A stretch of DNA of 64,000 nt from Rhytidiadelphus loreus (lineage: Eukaryota > Streptophyta > Bryopsida > Hypnales > Hylocomiaceae), in assembly GCA_947034895.1 (NCBI GenBank), contig OX344762.1, positions 17,898,760-17,962,759 of the forward strand, read 5' to 3'. The position numbers and the translations under genes were made by a program. This document shows, piece after piece, positions 36,881-49,722 of this stretch (positions within the stretch are counted from its first letter, which is position 1; every line of letters starts with the position of its first letter). The notes under the pieces were generated by a model, which saw nothing but the letters and a program-made list of their open reading frames with translations, was not told where the DNA came from and did no database searches.

Positions 36881-39800
36881 ATGGCGATGACGATCATCGA
36901 AGAAATCACTGAGCCGCTCATAAATGGGGAGCTGCACCCGTCAACACTCTCCTCCTCGGGTTTCGCGGTGGCTGAAAACTACATCGCCTGCACGAAGCCC
37001 TTGAGCAATGGCCATGGAAACAACCCCGTGAGCCACGACCCGGAGGAGAAGGGCCTTTCTCGGTGGGTGTGGGGGGAGGTTCGCGAGCAGCTCTGGCTAT
37101 CAGGACCCATCATGGGCACGTATATGCTGCAACACATCATGACTTTGGCCGCAACGGTGTTCGTGGGGCATTTGGGCTCCCTCCCCCTCGCGGCTTTCAC
37201 CCTGGCCAACGCCTTCACCAACATGACGGGATTCAATGTGCTGGTAATACTTACTTCAATCCCTGCAACCTCAAATTCGATGGAAATCAATGGCAGATAA
37301 TTTCAGTGATTTATGTGTAGTCTCCGTCAATACCGAATCCTCATTCCTCAGATTCTAACTGTATACATTTTCAGTACATTGGCTGATATATTCTGTGTTT
37401 TGGGTGAAGTGTTGTGCAACTGTACGTGTACACCAAACTAAAATCTAGACCCGTCCTACTTTTCTAAGGAAGAACTGCTTGCACATCGATCTCAGTTATC
37501 GCAATTGCGAGACCGTCAATTTAATGTGTCCAGGGAACTTGAAAGCTTAGGTTTCAGAGCTTGTGTCTGGCTCGTGGCACTTGACCACTGCAGATTTGGC
37601 AGTCGATAAACATGTCATGTAATCGAATATGGCCATCTGAAACATCCAATTGTTGTCCCAATTAATTTGGGAGCCAAAATTGTTGAAATATGAAATTATA
37701 TGGCCCCTGAAATTGGCTATTGCACCTGAATTGTTGCCCGAATTGTGCTGATGTGATCACAGTGGTGATTGAAGATAGGTATGGCGAGCGCACTGGAGAC
37801 ACTCTGCGGACAAGCCTACGGCGCAAAGCAGTACCACCTCCTGGGGATCTTCCTCCAACGTGCGATTTTCATCCTCACATTGTCCTCAATCCCCATCTCT
37901 CTCATCTGGCTCAACATGGGCAACATCCTCATCGCCCTAGGGGAAGATCCGATAGTAGCTCAAACAGCCCAATCCTACACATACTGGCTCCTCCCGACCT
38001 TGTTTGCGTTCGCAATTTTCCTCCCTCTCATCAAGTTCTTCCAGACGCAGCGTGCCGTAGTGCACTTGATGCTGGCCATGGCGGTGACAACGTTGTTGTG
38101 CCATGTGCCTTTGTGTTGGCTGGTGATCGATAAACTTCGCGTCGGGCTCAACGGCGCCGCCATCGCCTACAGCATCGCCGTCACTGGGAACGTGTGTCTG
38201 TTGTTCTTGTTTGTGAGATTCGAGAAGCGGTTCGAGAAGACGTTCACGGGGATCTCGAGGGAGGCGTTGCGGGACTTCGGGGATTTTTTCGGACTGGCGG
38301 TTCCGTCTGCCACCATGATTTGGTATGGGATTGGACTCACCTTGACTTGGATACTGATCGAACGGTTCTTGGTTCTTGTGCGAATTTGTATTGAGATTCT
38401 AACGCATCGAAGGATGTGTTAATTATTTGGATACTGGATGCAAAAGTTATGGAGGATCAAAGTTTTTGTGGGGTGGATGATCGGAAACTTAAATCTGATG
38501 TTTTTGTAGTAATTATGTGTTCTTGTTGTCCATGGACCAAGGTCTTAGAGCGTTGGAAATAGGTTACTGTTGGGATTGGGTGTTACTAACTTACGGAAGA
38601 AGACCATCAACAGCCAATTGTGACAAAGATTAGAAGAAAATTTTGCAGATTGGGATTACCCTAAGTGTCATTGAATTTTCAAGTAATTGATAATGCATGT
38701 GTCAAAACTTTTTTCTGTGGGAGGGGGAGGTGGTGGTTTTCATGTACATTTGTCAACAAAAAGGTTTAGCAAGGATAATTGCATGCCTGATCACCATGGT
38801 GATGAATCTGTTGTTTTAGGGCCTAAGCTCTTAGTGGAGTTGGCCTTTGATGCAACAGCATGGACGCTTGGTCACTTGAAATTCTGACGCTGTTGTCAGG
38901 GCTGCTTCCCAACTCCCAACTAAACATCTCAAGTTTCGCCATCTGGTAAAGTTACTGCACCAATAGAATACATTATGTTCTATGTACGTTCAGTTGCAGT
39001 GGGTGAAAATTAATGTGACCAACAACAGTTTTTTGTCCAAATAAGTTGTACGCTCCTTTGCAGCTTCCAAGATAGTCAAAACTTTCATGCTAAATTTGAA
39101 AAGTGCATGCTACTGTGGCCGCACATCATTACTGTGGTCCAAATTACATGACCAGTGTATTTAGTGTAAGGTGGAGGAGCCACCCATAACCGATCACTTA
39201 AGCGATTCTGCTCATGATCTGGAGCAGTATTAAAGGCAATGCGAATTTTTCCCATGTAGAAAGATAGAAATCATGGGGACTGCTCAAGACTAAGACTATG
39301 CCTTTCTTTTGGACCACCATACTTCCTGCTGCTGAAGGGTTTAAATACAATGAGAAACGGAATTTTTTCAGGATTATCTGATGATTTGGGGCAAGTAACG
39401 ATTTTTGTTAAACAGGCTCTTGCTGTGGAGTCAATGCTTGAAGAGCCAGCGTGGGATCAGGAGCACACTAACAGAGTCATGCTGCTCATTGTTTGCAGTA
39501 TGGGTTTGCTAGCCTTATCAAATATAATGGCTCTTGCTCTTGGCATTGCCACCAGGTAATACATTCATTTACACCAGTTCAGTTTCTAGAGAATCCATGA
39601 AGACAATGAGCCCATTCTTCTCATTCTCTTCATGGTTTAAGAGTGACATCATTTCGCGCAAGTCATTTTCTTAATTCGCCTCAAAGTGCCCAAGATAATA
39701 CCAGATACTACACTAATAGTTCCCTACACTAACATGTAATATCAAATTCAATTGTTCAAAAATGAAAGAAATTATTTCGAACTTTTGGCATGTTGACAGA

Positions 39801-42023
39801 TAGGATCTAGCTGCCGTGGGGTGTTTGCAGTGTTCGAGTAGCGAATGAGCTCGGAGCAGGAAAGGCCCATGCAGCACGATCAGCTCTTGCCGTGTCTGTG
39901 GTCACAGGGTTAGTGCATGGGATGGTGATGGCCACTTTCATCTACTCGCTCCGTCATACTTGGGGATGGGCATTCACCAACGACTATGAAGTGGTGCAAC
40001 ACGTAGCTCATACTGCACCTTACCTCGCAGTCCTGGCTCTTCTTTACGCCTTGGGGGCTATTCTTTCAGGTTCGTCGTCCAATTCTCAGACGCAATTCAA
40101 AAGGCAATTCCTTTTTCTATTTTGGCATGAATTACGAGTCGGTTTGTTCAAACGCCAATTTCGTGAAATTTAGCGCAATGTCATTTACGTGGAGTGTGCA
40201 CCCGCATCCTCAAGCAATGAAAGCTTGAAATGATTTAGGGAGCCGGGAGGGGAGAGGGGTGGAAATCCTACTTACGAGTGCAAAATGTTGTGCAATTTGA
40301 ATAGTGATTTGCATATCTATCAGCAGAAGCTAATGTTGAAATTCGACCATGGAATTCGACCATTTAACAGAATTGACGTCTTCAGGAACCCACACCAAAG
40401 TCCACGGGATAATGCCGAGAATACCGTGTACTAAGAGCTACATTCTTGTTTGTAGTGATCTTGAACTGCAGCCACAAGGAAAAAGAAATCCAGTCCAAGT
40501 AGGTGCTTTAGAGGGTCTGGTTGTGTGGTTACTTTTTCATTTTTGCAAAAACCACTGAAGTTTACTCCTTTTTTCAAAAGTTGAGCTTGAGAAATGAACG
40601 TCAATATGGTTCAATTGGTGGTATTCCACTACTTTGGCACTTTTCAAGACACCCTAGTGAAACGTAAATCTATGTCTCTCCTATTTTTTAGTTTTTAGAG
40701 CATTGCGTAATGTATTGTCACAATTTTTGATGCTGTACTCACACCACTATTCAACGAAATTGACGATAATGGTTGGTGTCTTCTGGGGTGCAGGAGTGGT
40801 CCGAGGTATTGGATGGCAACGAGCGGGTGCTCTGGCCAATTTGGGAGCTTACTATGCCTTTGGATTACCTGTTGCTATCATCTCAGTCTTTGTATTCAAG
40901 TTTGATGCAAGGGTGAGTTCAAACATTCAATCCCCCCGAAACCGTGAAAGATTCATAAGCTTGCAGTTTTGGCACGTGATAATGAAACGCTATGGATCCA
41001 TGACATTTTCGAAAGCCAATATTTGAATGCTGGAGTAGGAATTACTTATTCAGGTTTAATTATTCGCCTTTCACCCAGATTTTGGAACGCCTGAATCTGA
41101 CGTGTATTGACGTGTATTGATTGTTGTGCTTTCCAGGGATTGTGGCTGGGTATGGGTTGTGGTCTTGTGACCCAAATCGTTGCTCTCGTCTGCATCATTC
41201 TCTGCCCGAATTGGGATCAGCTGGTAATGAGCCCAATCTAACCTCCCATTTTGCTACATTCTGTTGCTTAATAAGTGAGAAAGTTTGAGTATGTTTTTAA
41301 ATAGTTACGTTGTTTGTTGCTTCTTACAAACTTGAGTCTTGGTCCCTAAATTAAAAGAAGATTCATCGAGAATTGCAGACACACAATAACACCAGCTATA
41401 GAACCTCTAGTCACAAAGGCCTCTCTTGTACCTTAGTAGCTAGTTACAAGGGAAATGGTTCCGGAGCATCTTGACAAGACCACTTTTATTTTTGCCTTCA
41501 TGACAATATAGTCCTGATGCATCTTGTACATAATTACAAAAAATCAATGCTCAAGATGCATTCTAGGTTGTCATTGAGGACAAAATGAAGAATTTGTGTG
41601 AAGATGTTGGAGTGGACTGAGGTAGAGTATGCCAAAGCTATCCATGCTCTTGAAACATCTTTCAGTCAAATCTACCATATGGGGTGGTATTTTATTCTTC
41701 TACATATTAAAAGTTCATATTCAAAGATGGAGACACTTTTAACATACTTTTGTAAACCAAAGTTGAAATCTTCAAAAACTTCATAAACTTCATAATTAAT
41801 TTTGTAAGACTCAAAAAAATTGCTACTATAGATAGACTTGAGAATTGAATTTGGCATTATGGAAACAATTGCAAGGAAGATAAACTTGACACTATAGTCT
41901 AATGTTGTTTGCATGTGTTTGGTATCATGGCAGGCACAAGAAGCCTTGTTGCGATCACATTCCTATAGCTCTGTACTACCAACCTTGGTAGCTAGCTCCT
42001 CTACTAAAGGTTTGTATATATAA
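36881..42023 (+). CDS. MATE (DTX) family efflux transporter, eight exons
   Basis: Exons 36881-37243, 37775-38322, 38859-38945, 39499-39555, 39831-40069, 40794-40912, 41137-41223 and 41934-42023 join in phase to 529 residues, a usual length for plant DTX proteins. These move organic cations, flavonoids, citrate or hormones across membranes in exchange for H+ or Na+, using two six-helix halves. Family signatures are visible: LSGPIMGTYMLQHI in helix 1, GMASALETLCGQAYGAKQY, the LLSGLLPN segment in exon 3, and TSVRVANELGAGKAHAARSA at the start of the second half. Exons 3 (87 nt) and 4 (57 nt) are short and are supported by exact phase fit and family order. The last exon codes a short Ser-rich tail ending at TAA 42021-42023 and is less certain. 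Substrate cannot be told from sequence. Confidence 0.93.
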
Positions 42024-43111
42024 AATTCAAGCAAAATTAACCAAAGAGACAAAATACCAACTCACTTCATTTGGTGTAGGGCAAATTCGATCAATAGTTG
42101 CACTTTGAAAGTCAACATAATATTATTTTGCAATGAGTCAAAGGTGCCTTTAGGAGTCATTAACTCACTATCTAGTAGAAAATATAGTCCAAATCAAGTT
42201 GTCTAGAGCAACAAAATGTACTCAATAATTTGGGCATTGTTTTCTAGTAGTGATCCAAAGAGCCCTTTCAAGTCAATCCAAACTTCAAAAATTGTTTTGA
42301 TTTGTTGCAAATTGATACTTAGAAGAAGGATTTAGAAAAATGACTTCCTAACAAAAGTTGGAAACTATGCTTCATAGATTATACTTTAAGTTTCAAAATG
42401 TAAAAAAATAAAAAATAAAAAATAAAATTTCTAACAATAGAATTTTTTTTGTTGAATATGTAACCACTAAATAATGTCATGAACATTGAGTTTTAGTTTG
42501 AAGTTGTTTTTACAAATACAATAGTCAAATCCAATTTTAAAATATGCTCCATTGATGCAGACACCTCAAGGGGATGGACTTTCACCTGAAGACCTTCAAA
42601 AATTATCAAATGAGACACAAACACTCTTTACTGTGCAATTCACATAATACACTTGTCATTTAAATTGTACAAAGTTAAAGGCAAATACATAAATGCCTTA
42701 ATACACAAGTCATTTATATTGTACAAAGTTAAAGGCAAATACATAAATGCCTTGACATTTCTAACTCTTTATAGTTCTAATATGGTTCCAACAAGAAAGC
42801 TCAGCCACCAAATGTATTATTAATGACAATTGTGTCTTAATCCTAGGAGGACTATGTAACCCCTCCTAAATTGTTTTCAATCTATACAAGTGTCTCTTGG
42901 ACACTAACATGTTGTTAATACAATTTTTTCCTCATTCTTATGTTACATTATTGGCCAAGTTCTATGCATCATGGAATAACAACTGAACTCATCTCAGATT
43001 TCTGTAACTGAAAACTCCTTCATTAAGATGTTTTGACTACACATTTGCTATATCATCCAATGAGCAATTACAATAAGCAAGCCACTAAATAAGGTATGTT
43101 AGCAACTTCAA
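42024..43111. other. 3' flank of the MATE gene and AT-rich intergenic sequence
   Basis: No gene is supported. It contains the 54-bp tandem duplication listed separately. Confidence 0.45.
42656..42753 (+). repeat. 54-bp tandem duplication
   Basis: Units start at 42656 and 42710 and share TTGTACAAAGTTAAAGGCAA and ATACATAAATGCCTT with a single obvious mismatch (TTTAAATT against TTTATATT). The second unit is cut short after 44 bases. Confidence 0.8.
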
Positions 43112-43392
43112 GGTCCGTTTACACTTCTCTATAAGAGAAGCAGAGAAGACAAGACATCAAAATCTTTAGAACAGCCTACAAGATGGTCAACCAAACACGA
43201 CCACTCACGAGAATTGATGCCAAGTAAGAGTTCGTGTCATTACACCATCCATTGTCAAGACTCTCCATGGTTGTGCAGACCAAATGCAAAGCCCTTAAAA
43301 CACAACTCTCAAACTTGTGCCCACTCACATAGCTCATGTTAGATTTCTTAAAGTATGTTTTCTTTTCAGTGTCCGAAAAATGTAAACGGACC
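43112..43392. mobile_element. Candidate MITE with 12-bp inverted ends
   Basis: GGTCCGTTTACA at 43112-43123 is the exact reverse complement of 43381-43392. The 281-bp stretch has no coding potential. No target duplication is clear, so this could be a chance repeat. Confidence 0.4.
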
Positions 43393-43679
43393 CTTGGTGC
43401 CACTACTGGTAACCGTGACCATCAGCAGTTACAACAGGGTATAAATATCCTTGCCAATGCAGTACGTTGTCAGCAGGTTCGGGAACTCCCTAGTTCAAGA
43501 ATAGAAGGGGTAAGTGAAATAGAATTCTGTATTTTGGTGATGGAAATTTTACATGCTCCATGTCTTTACACAACCAGAATTGGGCGTTGCTCACAAAACA
43601 CCTAACCCAGCAAAGAAGAGATATAGTGAAGGGGAATCACATTGTACAAGGAAGTTGCTTCAAGTCAATAAAGAGATCC

Positions 43680-45015
43680 CTAGTCAGAGTCGTTGGCTTG
43701 CGTGGCAGGCGCTGGAGCTCCACCGCTGTTCATGCGAGCACGCGCTTCAGCAAACATTCTTTGTTGAGCAGCTATGGCCTCCTCTTCTGTCATACCCCCT
43801 CCTCCTTCCTTTGCCCATCGCCCTCCTACCTTAGGGGATTCCTGTGCGCAAAAGTGAAAAGATTAGAGAAAGTGCACAGGTCAAGGATCAGTAATGGCAT
43901 CATTCTTTCACAGGCAATTCGGTATTGCAGTCACATATTTGAAATCCTATATTGCATACAAACTTAGTTACGAAACATAAACCAGTCTCCACCTTCATAT
44001 ATTGGTCCCCTGCCAAATGGTTCATATCCAGTTATCTGGCAGTACATATTTCAGAAACTTGAAACTGAAATCCTACAGGACAATTCTCCCCATACCAGAG
44101 TTTCATTCTTGTGTTGCTCGTAAGCGGCTTGAACTTCTCCTATGTACTCTCCGAAACCCAGAATCTGCATGGATTTTCAGCATGCTTCTGTTAAAATACC
44201 GGTCGCACAAGGAAGTGAAACTGAAGACGAAAATTGTTAAAAAAAAATTCAAAAAATATCCCAATGTAAGAAAATCAGTATAATCAAACATTTACTGAGT
44301 AACGAAAGTATATGCTGAAAAGCACTAATGAAGCCTGGAGATAACAACCACACAACATAGACACTTATGAAAGGTGAGAGTATTTCTGGAAGGAACAACC
44401 TCATGTGATATGAGGAAAGGCAAGGGCATAGCCTACGCCCAAAGTATAAAACATAGAGTGTAATCCATGCGTACCTCAAGTGCTCTCAAAACATGTTCTG
44501 GAGCAATTGTCCGCTTCTCTTCCTTGCTGCAAATCTCATTAGATTCAGATGAGATCAAGTTGATGAACTCTGTAGCAACAAGTAGCCACATCAGGGTCAG
44601 CGAAAACAACTGATAATTGAGAAAGAGAGAACGGAAAAAAAACTGTTTTAAGAAAATCAAGCACAAAATCAGAAACTCTGGAGCGGATAAACGGCTCACC
44701 AACACAGCATTCCACTAACAAATCTTGTGCATCTTTAGCAACCCGAACATCAGGCGGCAACATCTCCTTGATGATTTTAGTCATGGTAGCTGCACTCCAT
44801 AAACCAATTAGCTTCATGTGAGCGCTGGAATGCATACAAGTCAATACCTGACGCCTTCTAATACAGCAACTAAATTACGTCAACACAGAAACTGACGATG
44901 ACACAGAAGCATTGAATTCAACTAACAATCAAGGAGATGCTCACAGTAGAGAAAAAAAATCCTAACCTTTTGGTAAGGAAACATCATCTTTTGGACGGCT
45001 GCCAGCAGTTTCCAT
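43680..45015 (-). CDS. DR1: Dr1 / NC2-beta transcription repressor, histone-fold subunit
   Basis: Exons 44967-45015, 44700-44789, 44475-44569, 44096-44164 and 43680-43841 join in phase to 154 residues, the usual plant length. Dr1 pairs with DRAP1 (NC2-alpha) through a histone fold, binds TBP on promoter DNA and blocks entry of TFIIA and TFIIB. The histone fold (about residues 17-100) contains TMTKIIKEMLPPDVRVAKDA, then VECCVEFINLISSESN and KRTIAPEHVLRALE, followed by LGFGEYIGEV. The C-terminal part has the conserved MTEEEA and QQRMFAEARARMN segments, a Dr1 hallmark that separates it from the related NF-YB proteins. The start METAGSRPKDDVSLPKA matches the short family N terminus. No lesions are seen. 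Confidence 0.95.
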
Positions 45016-46260
45016 TTCGATCGAACAAATAAGACAAAATATTGAATACACCCGTTGGTGATGTGGGATTCGACACTACAATCCGATCAACAGATCCCGA
45101 TATTACAACCTTCAAATGCCGATAAATTCAGCTCCCTCAGAGACACGCAACGCTTTTCCACGCCCTTAACCAAGTTGCAACACGCTCCTGCTCCCTCTAT
45201 TTTACTAATCAAAAGCTAGGGGCTTGGTGAAGCTTCGACCTCCTGTAAAATGCAACAATCACATCCATTATGACGTATTCAGCACCAAACCCGAGAAGGG
45301 AAACAGCATTTGTTCTGTAGGTTTCATTCACGGGACGCAAGGAGTGTAGACTCCATCGTACTGTACATGGGCAGCGTGGACTCCCACAGATCAATAACAT
45401 GTCAGCCTCATGAATGAATAGAAACGCGTGACCATCATGCTATTCCATACCTTCACACCGAGAAGGTTAGCAGTAGCTACGAATAAATCACGACTAAACA
45501 GAATCCAGAGTTCATTTCGCACATGCAAAATACCACAGAAAGGTGACTCGATTCGAGATTCTATTTTGTAGTACCCCACACATTCCAACATATTCTGATA
45601 CTTTGAGTCAGCGAAGGAGTTAGCATACATATCAGGATGAAAAGACAACCGTCTCTGCAAAAGAGAGGGAAATGGAAGCCAATCTTTGGACCAGAAGGAA
45701 AAGTAAATAAAAATTTCGGCAAACGTACCGACAAAACGAAAGAAATGAAATTAACCGGCAGAATGAGAAAACCGGCAGAACTCTCCATTTCAGAAAACAG
45801 ATAAAAATCAACATTCAACAACTTCAGGTTCTACATATTGAGCACGCATCACATGGAAGCACGGCATACAGATAGCGGACAAACCAAGAATTGCCGCAAA
45901 CCAGTTAGAATCAAAGCAAGCTACTGCTTAACGATTATGGAGAAAAAAAGTCAAAGCACCGGTACCGACTACGATCACCACAGGCAACCCCAAAAATTGA
46001 GACGGCAACGGAAAACAAAAACTTACTCATAATTTCTGAACCTGGATCGAGATCTCGCACACTCAAGATTTCGCAAGCACCGTAGAATGAACAGAACGCC
46101 TCTTCAGGCAGATAAATCTGGATATGGCGGGAGAACGTGGATTTTCGAAGAAAAAAAACGCAACCAAACCTGGGCTTGCGGAACCCTGGAACCCTAAAAT
46201 TTGTGCGAGGGAGTCGTGGTCACCGGTTTTAGCCGGTTCTCGGTCACCCAATTTGGACTC
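45016..46260 (-). promoter_or_regulatory. Leader and promoter region of DR1
   Basis: On the minus strand a strong donor-like sequence (ATGA then GTAAGTTT, intron starting at 46026) suggests a leader exon near 46027-46250 and a leader intron reaching toward 45100. The acceptor was not fixed with confidence. Open frames here show no protein-like features. Confidence 0.4.
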
Positions 46261-48448
46261 AGTGTAGGCCGACGGACGAGAATGTAACGTCCATCAACGA
46301 AGCGTCGTTTTTCGTCAACGAGGGTGGCAGGGAGACAGTTATTTCAAAGTATAAAATCTGATTGATTCAGAAGAAAAAAAAGTAGCTTTTAATATCGATA
46401 TCTATACTGTAGTCGACCCTCCCTGACTACCAAGTTTTGCTAGATATCTAAACCCCAATCCCTAAATAAACCCTAATTTTCTCTTGAAAAATGAGTTTCA
46501 ATATAAGCTAAAAATAGAAATATTCTGTAAGATTCAATTTTTCAAAAATTAAAAAAATAGTTTCTCCAAAAAAATCGCATTTATATCCTAAAGAAAAAAT
46601 GCACATTGAGGATAGAAATGGTCAAAAACTCTCACTTTTTAGAGTTTGTAGTGAGAAAAAAAGGAAAATAAAATTTAAACAGTATTACAAATTTTTACCA
46701 GACTACTATGGGAATGTGCAGAAAATTTCTCAGAAACTTTGACCACATAAATTAAAAGATTACTCATATAGGGGGTGTAGTTAGAAGAAAAAGTTTTTTT
46801 TTATGTTATCTTTGATAGGGTCAATAGATCTAAACTCTTCCTAGAATGAGATTTTTACACTTCACATGGTTATTTTTTTTGATGTTGCATCCCACATCAT
46901 GTTAGTTACATACTTACTAAATTTCAAAAATAGAAGAAGAATTTTGTAGATGCTACTTTAAGGACTGGTGCCCAATTGAAGTTTGCACTAGTTGCCCTAA
47001 ATTTTTTGGACTTCATAACTTTTGATGTAAGCACCCAATCAAAAGAAAAATTATATTCTCATTACAAGGGTGTTGTGATCCTTGTTACAACCTTTTATGG
47101 ATGAATGCATTGATAGATGAACTAATCCATGATGAATTGTATACTAGTGGATAAGCAGAGATTGCTTGGAGATAGATATCTCCCTATAGTGAATTTATGC
47201 GGTGGACTTAATACATATGTGTTGAAACTTAGAGTTAGATAACACGAAGTAGAAGATCAAGATTTGGATACAAGATGAATTAGATAAAATATGATTAGAG
47301 AAGTTTAAATAGGATTCTTACTTTAGTGGATGGTTCTAAATAGAACCAAGGATAGAAAGCTAAAGTTAGAAAAGAAGTCCTAGTCTATCTTAAGGACTAA
47401 TAGTCTTATCAATAGTTTCTATTATATAAGATGGAGCTCGGGGGTAAGAAAAGTCTCTTTTGGAGATTGATCTCTCTCTATGGACAGGTGGTTTGAGCTC
47501 CTTGTAAAAAAACATTCCTTGTTAATAAGAGTGTTAATAAGTATATTTTGTGTTTTTAATTGAAGTTCATTGTCAAAGGTCTGTAACAAAGGGATTGTTC
47601 ACACCTTGTGTCAAATTTCATCAGTAACATCTAACCAAAATTGATGTTAATTGTCGAATTAGTGTGAGACTTCTTCATACTAGTTTGGATAATTTGGGAT
47701 GAATGTGGTCTAGTTAGTGTTAATCTTTGGATCAAATTTAGATGGAAATTGGATAATAGTAGTTGAAATGGATGAAAATAGATGAATATGATAGTTCTTG
47801 AAATAACATAAAAATAGTGTGAACAAATTGATAATATAAAATATTTTAACTATCATATCAGTATACCTTGCAAATTTGCATAATTTTGAATTAGTGTTAA
47901 ACTAGTATTAGTATTATTAGTGTAGAGTGCAATAATAAATTTAGATTTGCAGTTTGAATTTTTTTAAATGAGCAAAATCACCTCTTCTAAAAAATAATAC
48001 TCTATATTCAATGTCCAATCATCTACATTGATGCTTATATTATATTTACATTTAGAATATTTGTGGAACAATCCTCCAATACTAGTGTGCTTTGTGTCAC
48101 TGCTGCAATGCTACTCTCTTAGTCTATTTTCAATACTTTTGTTTTCATATGTGCGATTCTTAAGAAAGTTTGTGATTTAATATATAGTTCCTTATAAGTT
48201 AGAGGTGAGGTGGGCTATTTCATTGCCATTACAATTAAAACAAAAATAACAAAACCACCAAGCCTATTAAACTCTATAGTTTTAAATGAAATAAAGTAAT
48301 TCAAATTTTTTTTAGAATTAAAAATGTAGACAACTTTTACTTTTGCATTCTATAAATGTATTCATATATATATTCATTGCATAGTAGAAAAATAATCTTT
48401 GTTCTTTATTGATTAAAGTTTCTATAATTTATTTATTTCTAGTATCAA
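46261..48448. other. AT-rich intergenic sequence
   Basis: No gene, RNA gene or defined repeat was recognised in these 2.2 kb. Confidence 0.45.
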
Positions 48449-49258
48449 TTGAAATCTTATAATAATATGGAGGATGAGAAAGCCCACAATAATATAGAGA
48501 ATGAAAAAACTTACAATATTGTAGAAGATGAAAAAGCTCACAATAATATGAAAGATCATTGGAAAATGTCTAGTGATGAAAAAGTGGCTATTGAAGTTCT
48601 ATTAATGCCTTTTAAATTGTCAGTTGTTCCTTTTGTAGAAAATAAAGATGAAGTGAAGGTTGTTCCGATGGTTGATAATGAAAATGAAGTGAAGATTGTT
48701 CCCATGGTTGATAATGAAAATGAAGTGAAGATTGTTCCCATGGTTGATAATGAAAATGAAGTGAAGATTGGTTCTATAGAAGATAATGGAGATAGAGGAA
48801 TTAGTTATGATGGTATCAAAAATAAAAGAAAAAGAAAGAAACCAAAAAAACATAGAGAGTCTGAATTAGATTTAGATTCATCTAGAAAATCTTTTATGTA
48901 TAAATGTAGTTCAAAATTCAAATCTGGACAAGAATTAGGTGGACACGAGAAATTGTGAAACTATAAAAGAAAAGTATCTTCAAGTAGTTGTAGAAATGGT
49001 AGAATTATTAGTAGAGAAGTAGTGGAGCTACATCATAAATTACAAGATATGCATAATTATATAGAATTGAAGCCATTGAATAAATTATAAGAAGATATGG
49101 TTATGAATAAAGTGAAACCACCTCATGAATCACAAGATGATATGGCTTTGGGATGTAGAGGTGAAGGATATTGTGACAATCAATTGAATCCAGCACAATA
49201 GTTTTTCAAATTACAAAGATCATCCACATTCTTCAATACCATGATTGAAGATCATTAG
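48449..49258 (+). pseudogene. Decayed plant C2H2 (QALGGH-type) zinc-finger gene
   Basis: One frame runs 269 codons from ATG at 48449 to TAG at 49256, broken by TGA (48956), TAA (49088) and TAG (49199). Acidic repeats and a basic patch (KNKRKRKKPKKHRES) are followed by YKCSSKFKSGQELGGHE, which matches the plant finger core with its ALGGH helix, but the second zinc-binding Cys is missing and the chain stops before the second His. The TGA and TAG are each one C-to-T change from a sense codon that fits the context (CGA, CAG). Similar plant proteins are nuclear transcription regulators; this copy is probably dead. An expressed 169-residue truncated form cannot be excluded. Confidence 0.65.
48626..48769 (+). 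repeat. 36-bp in-frame tandem repeat, four units
   Basis: Units start at 48626, 48662, 48698 and 48734 and code a 12-residue repeat of the form VPMVDNENEVKI; the last two are identical and the first is diverged. A partial fifth unit follows. The repeat keeps the frame of the zinc-finger pseudogene. Confidence 0.85.
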
Positions 49259-49722
49259 CTTTATAATTTTATTTACTTGTTGAAAATTGATAATATAATA
49301 TTCTTAATTAGGATGTTTTATATTAGAAGCGATAAAAAAACAAACTAGTACATATTGAGTTTTATAAATTTATGAGCAATTCGAAATATGTTTTTGTATC
49401 CCAAAATACACGATATATAGCACAAGGGAGAATAGTTTAAATTCCCTTTACGAAAACCTTTAAGTCTCAAAGAACCAAAAACTAATTTAGGAATTAAAAG
49501 TTACTAATTCATTTGGTGAAGAATGAAATCTATTGGAACAATCAAATTTAGAAATTACAATTGCATGCAACAATTATACACTAGCATGTCTACTAGTCAT
49601 TTTATAATTACACATGGAAGGAAGTGCAAAAGATGTGTCTTTTTTGCATCTTGAATAGCATTGGAGGCTTTGGGGGGAAGAATTGACACAGATGGTTCCA
49701 CAACAACTTTGGTTCTTGATAT
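49259..49722. other. AT-rich intergenic sequence
   Basis: Nothing recognisable is present between the zinc-finger pseudogene and the Copia remnant. Confidence 0.45.

Noticed and set aside
38323..38422. Read-through of MATE exon 2 past 38322
   Set aside because: The residues after MIW do not fit the family, while a GT donor at 38323 joins in phase to the 87-nt exon that does.
39350..39559. 69-codon frame taken whole as a MATE exon
   Set aside because: Only its last 57 nt (39499-39555) keep phase with both neighbours and match the family; the first part is intron.
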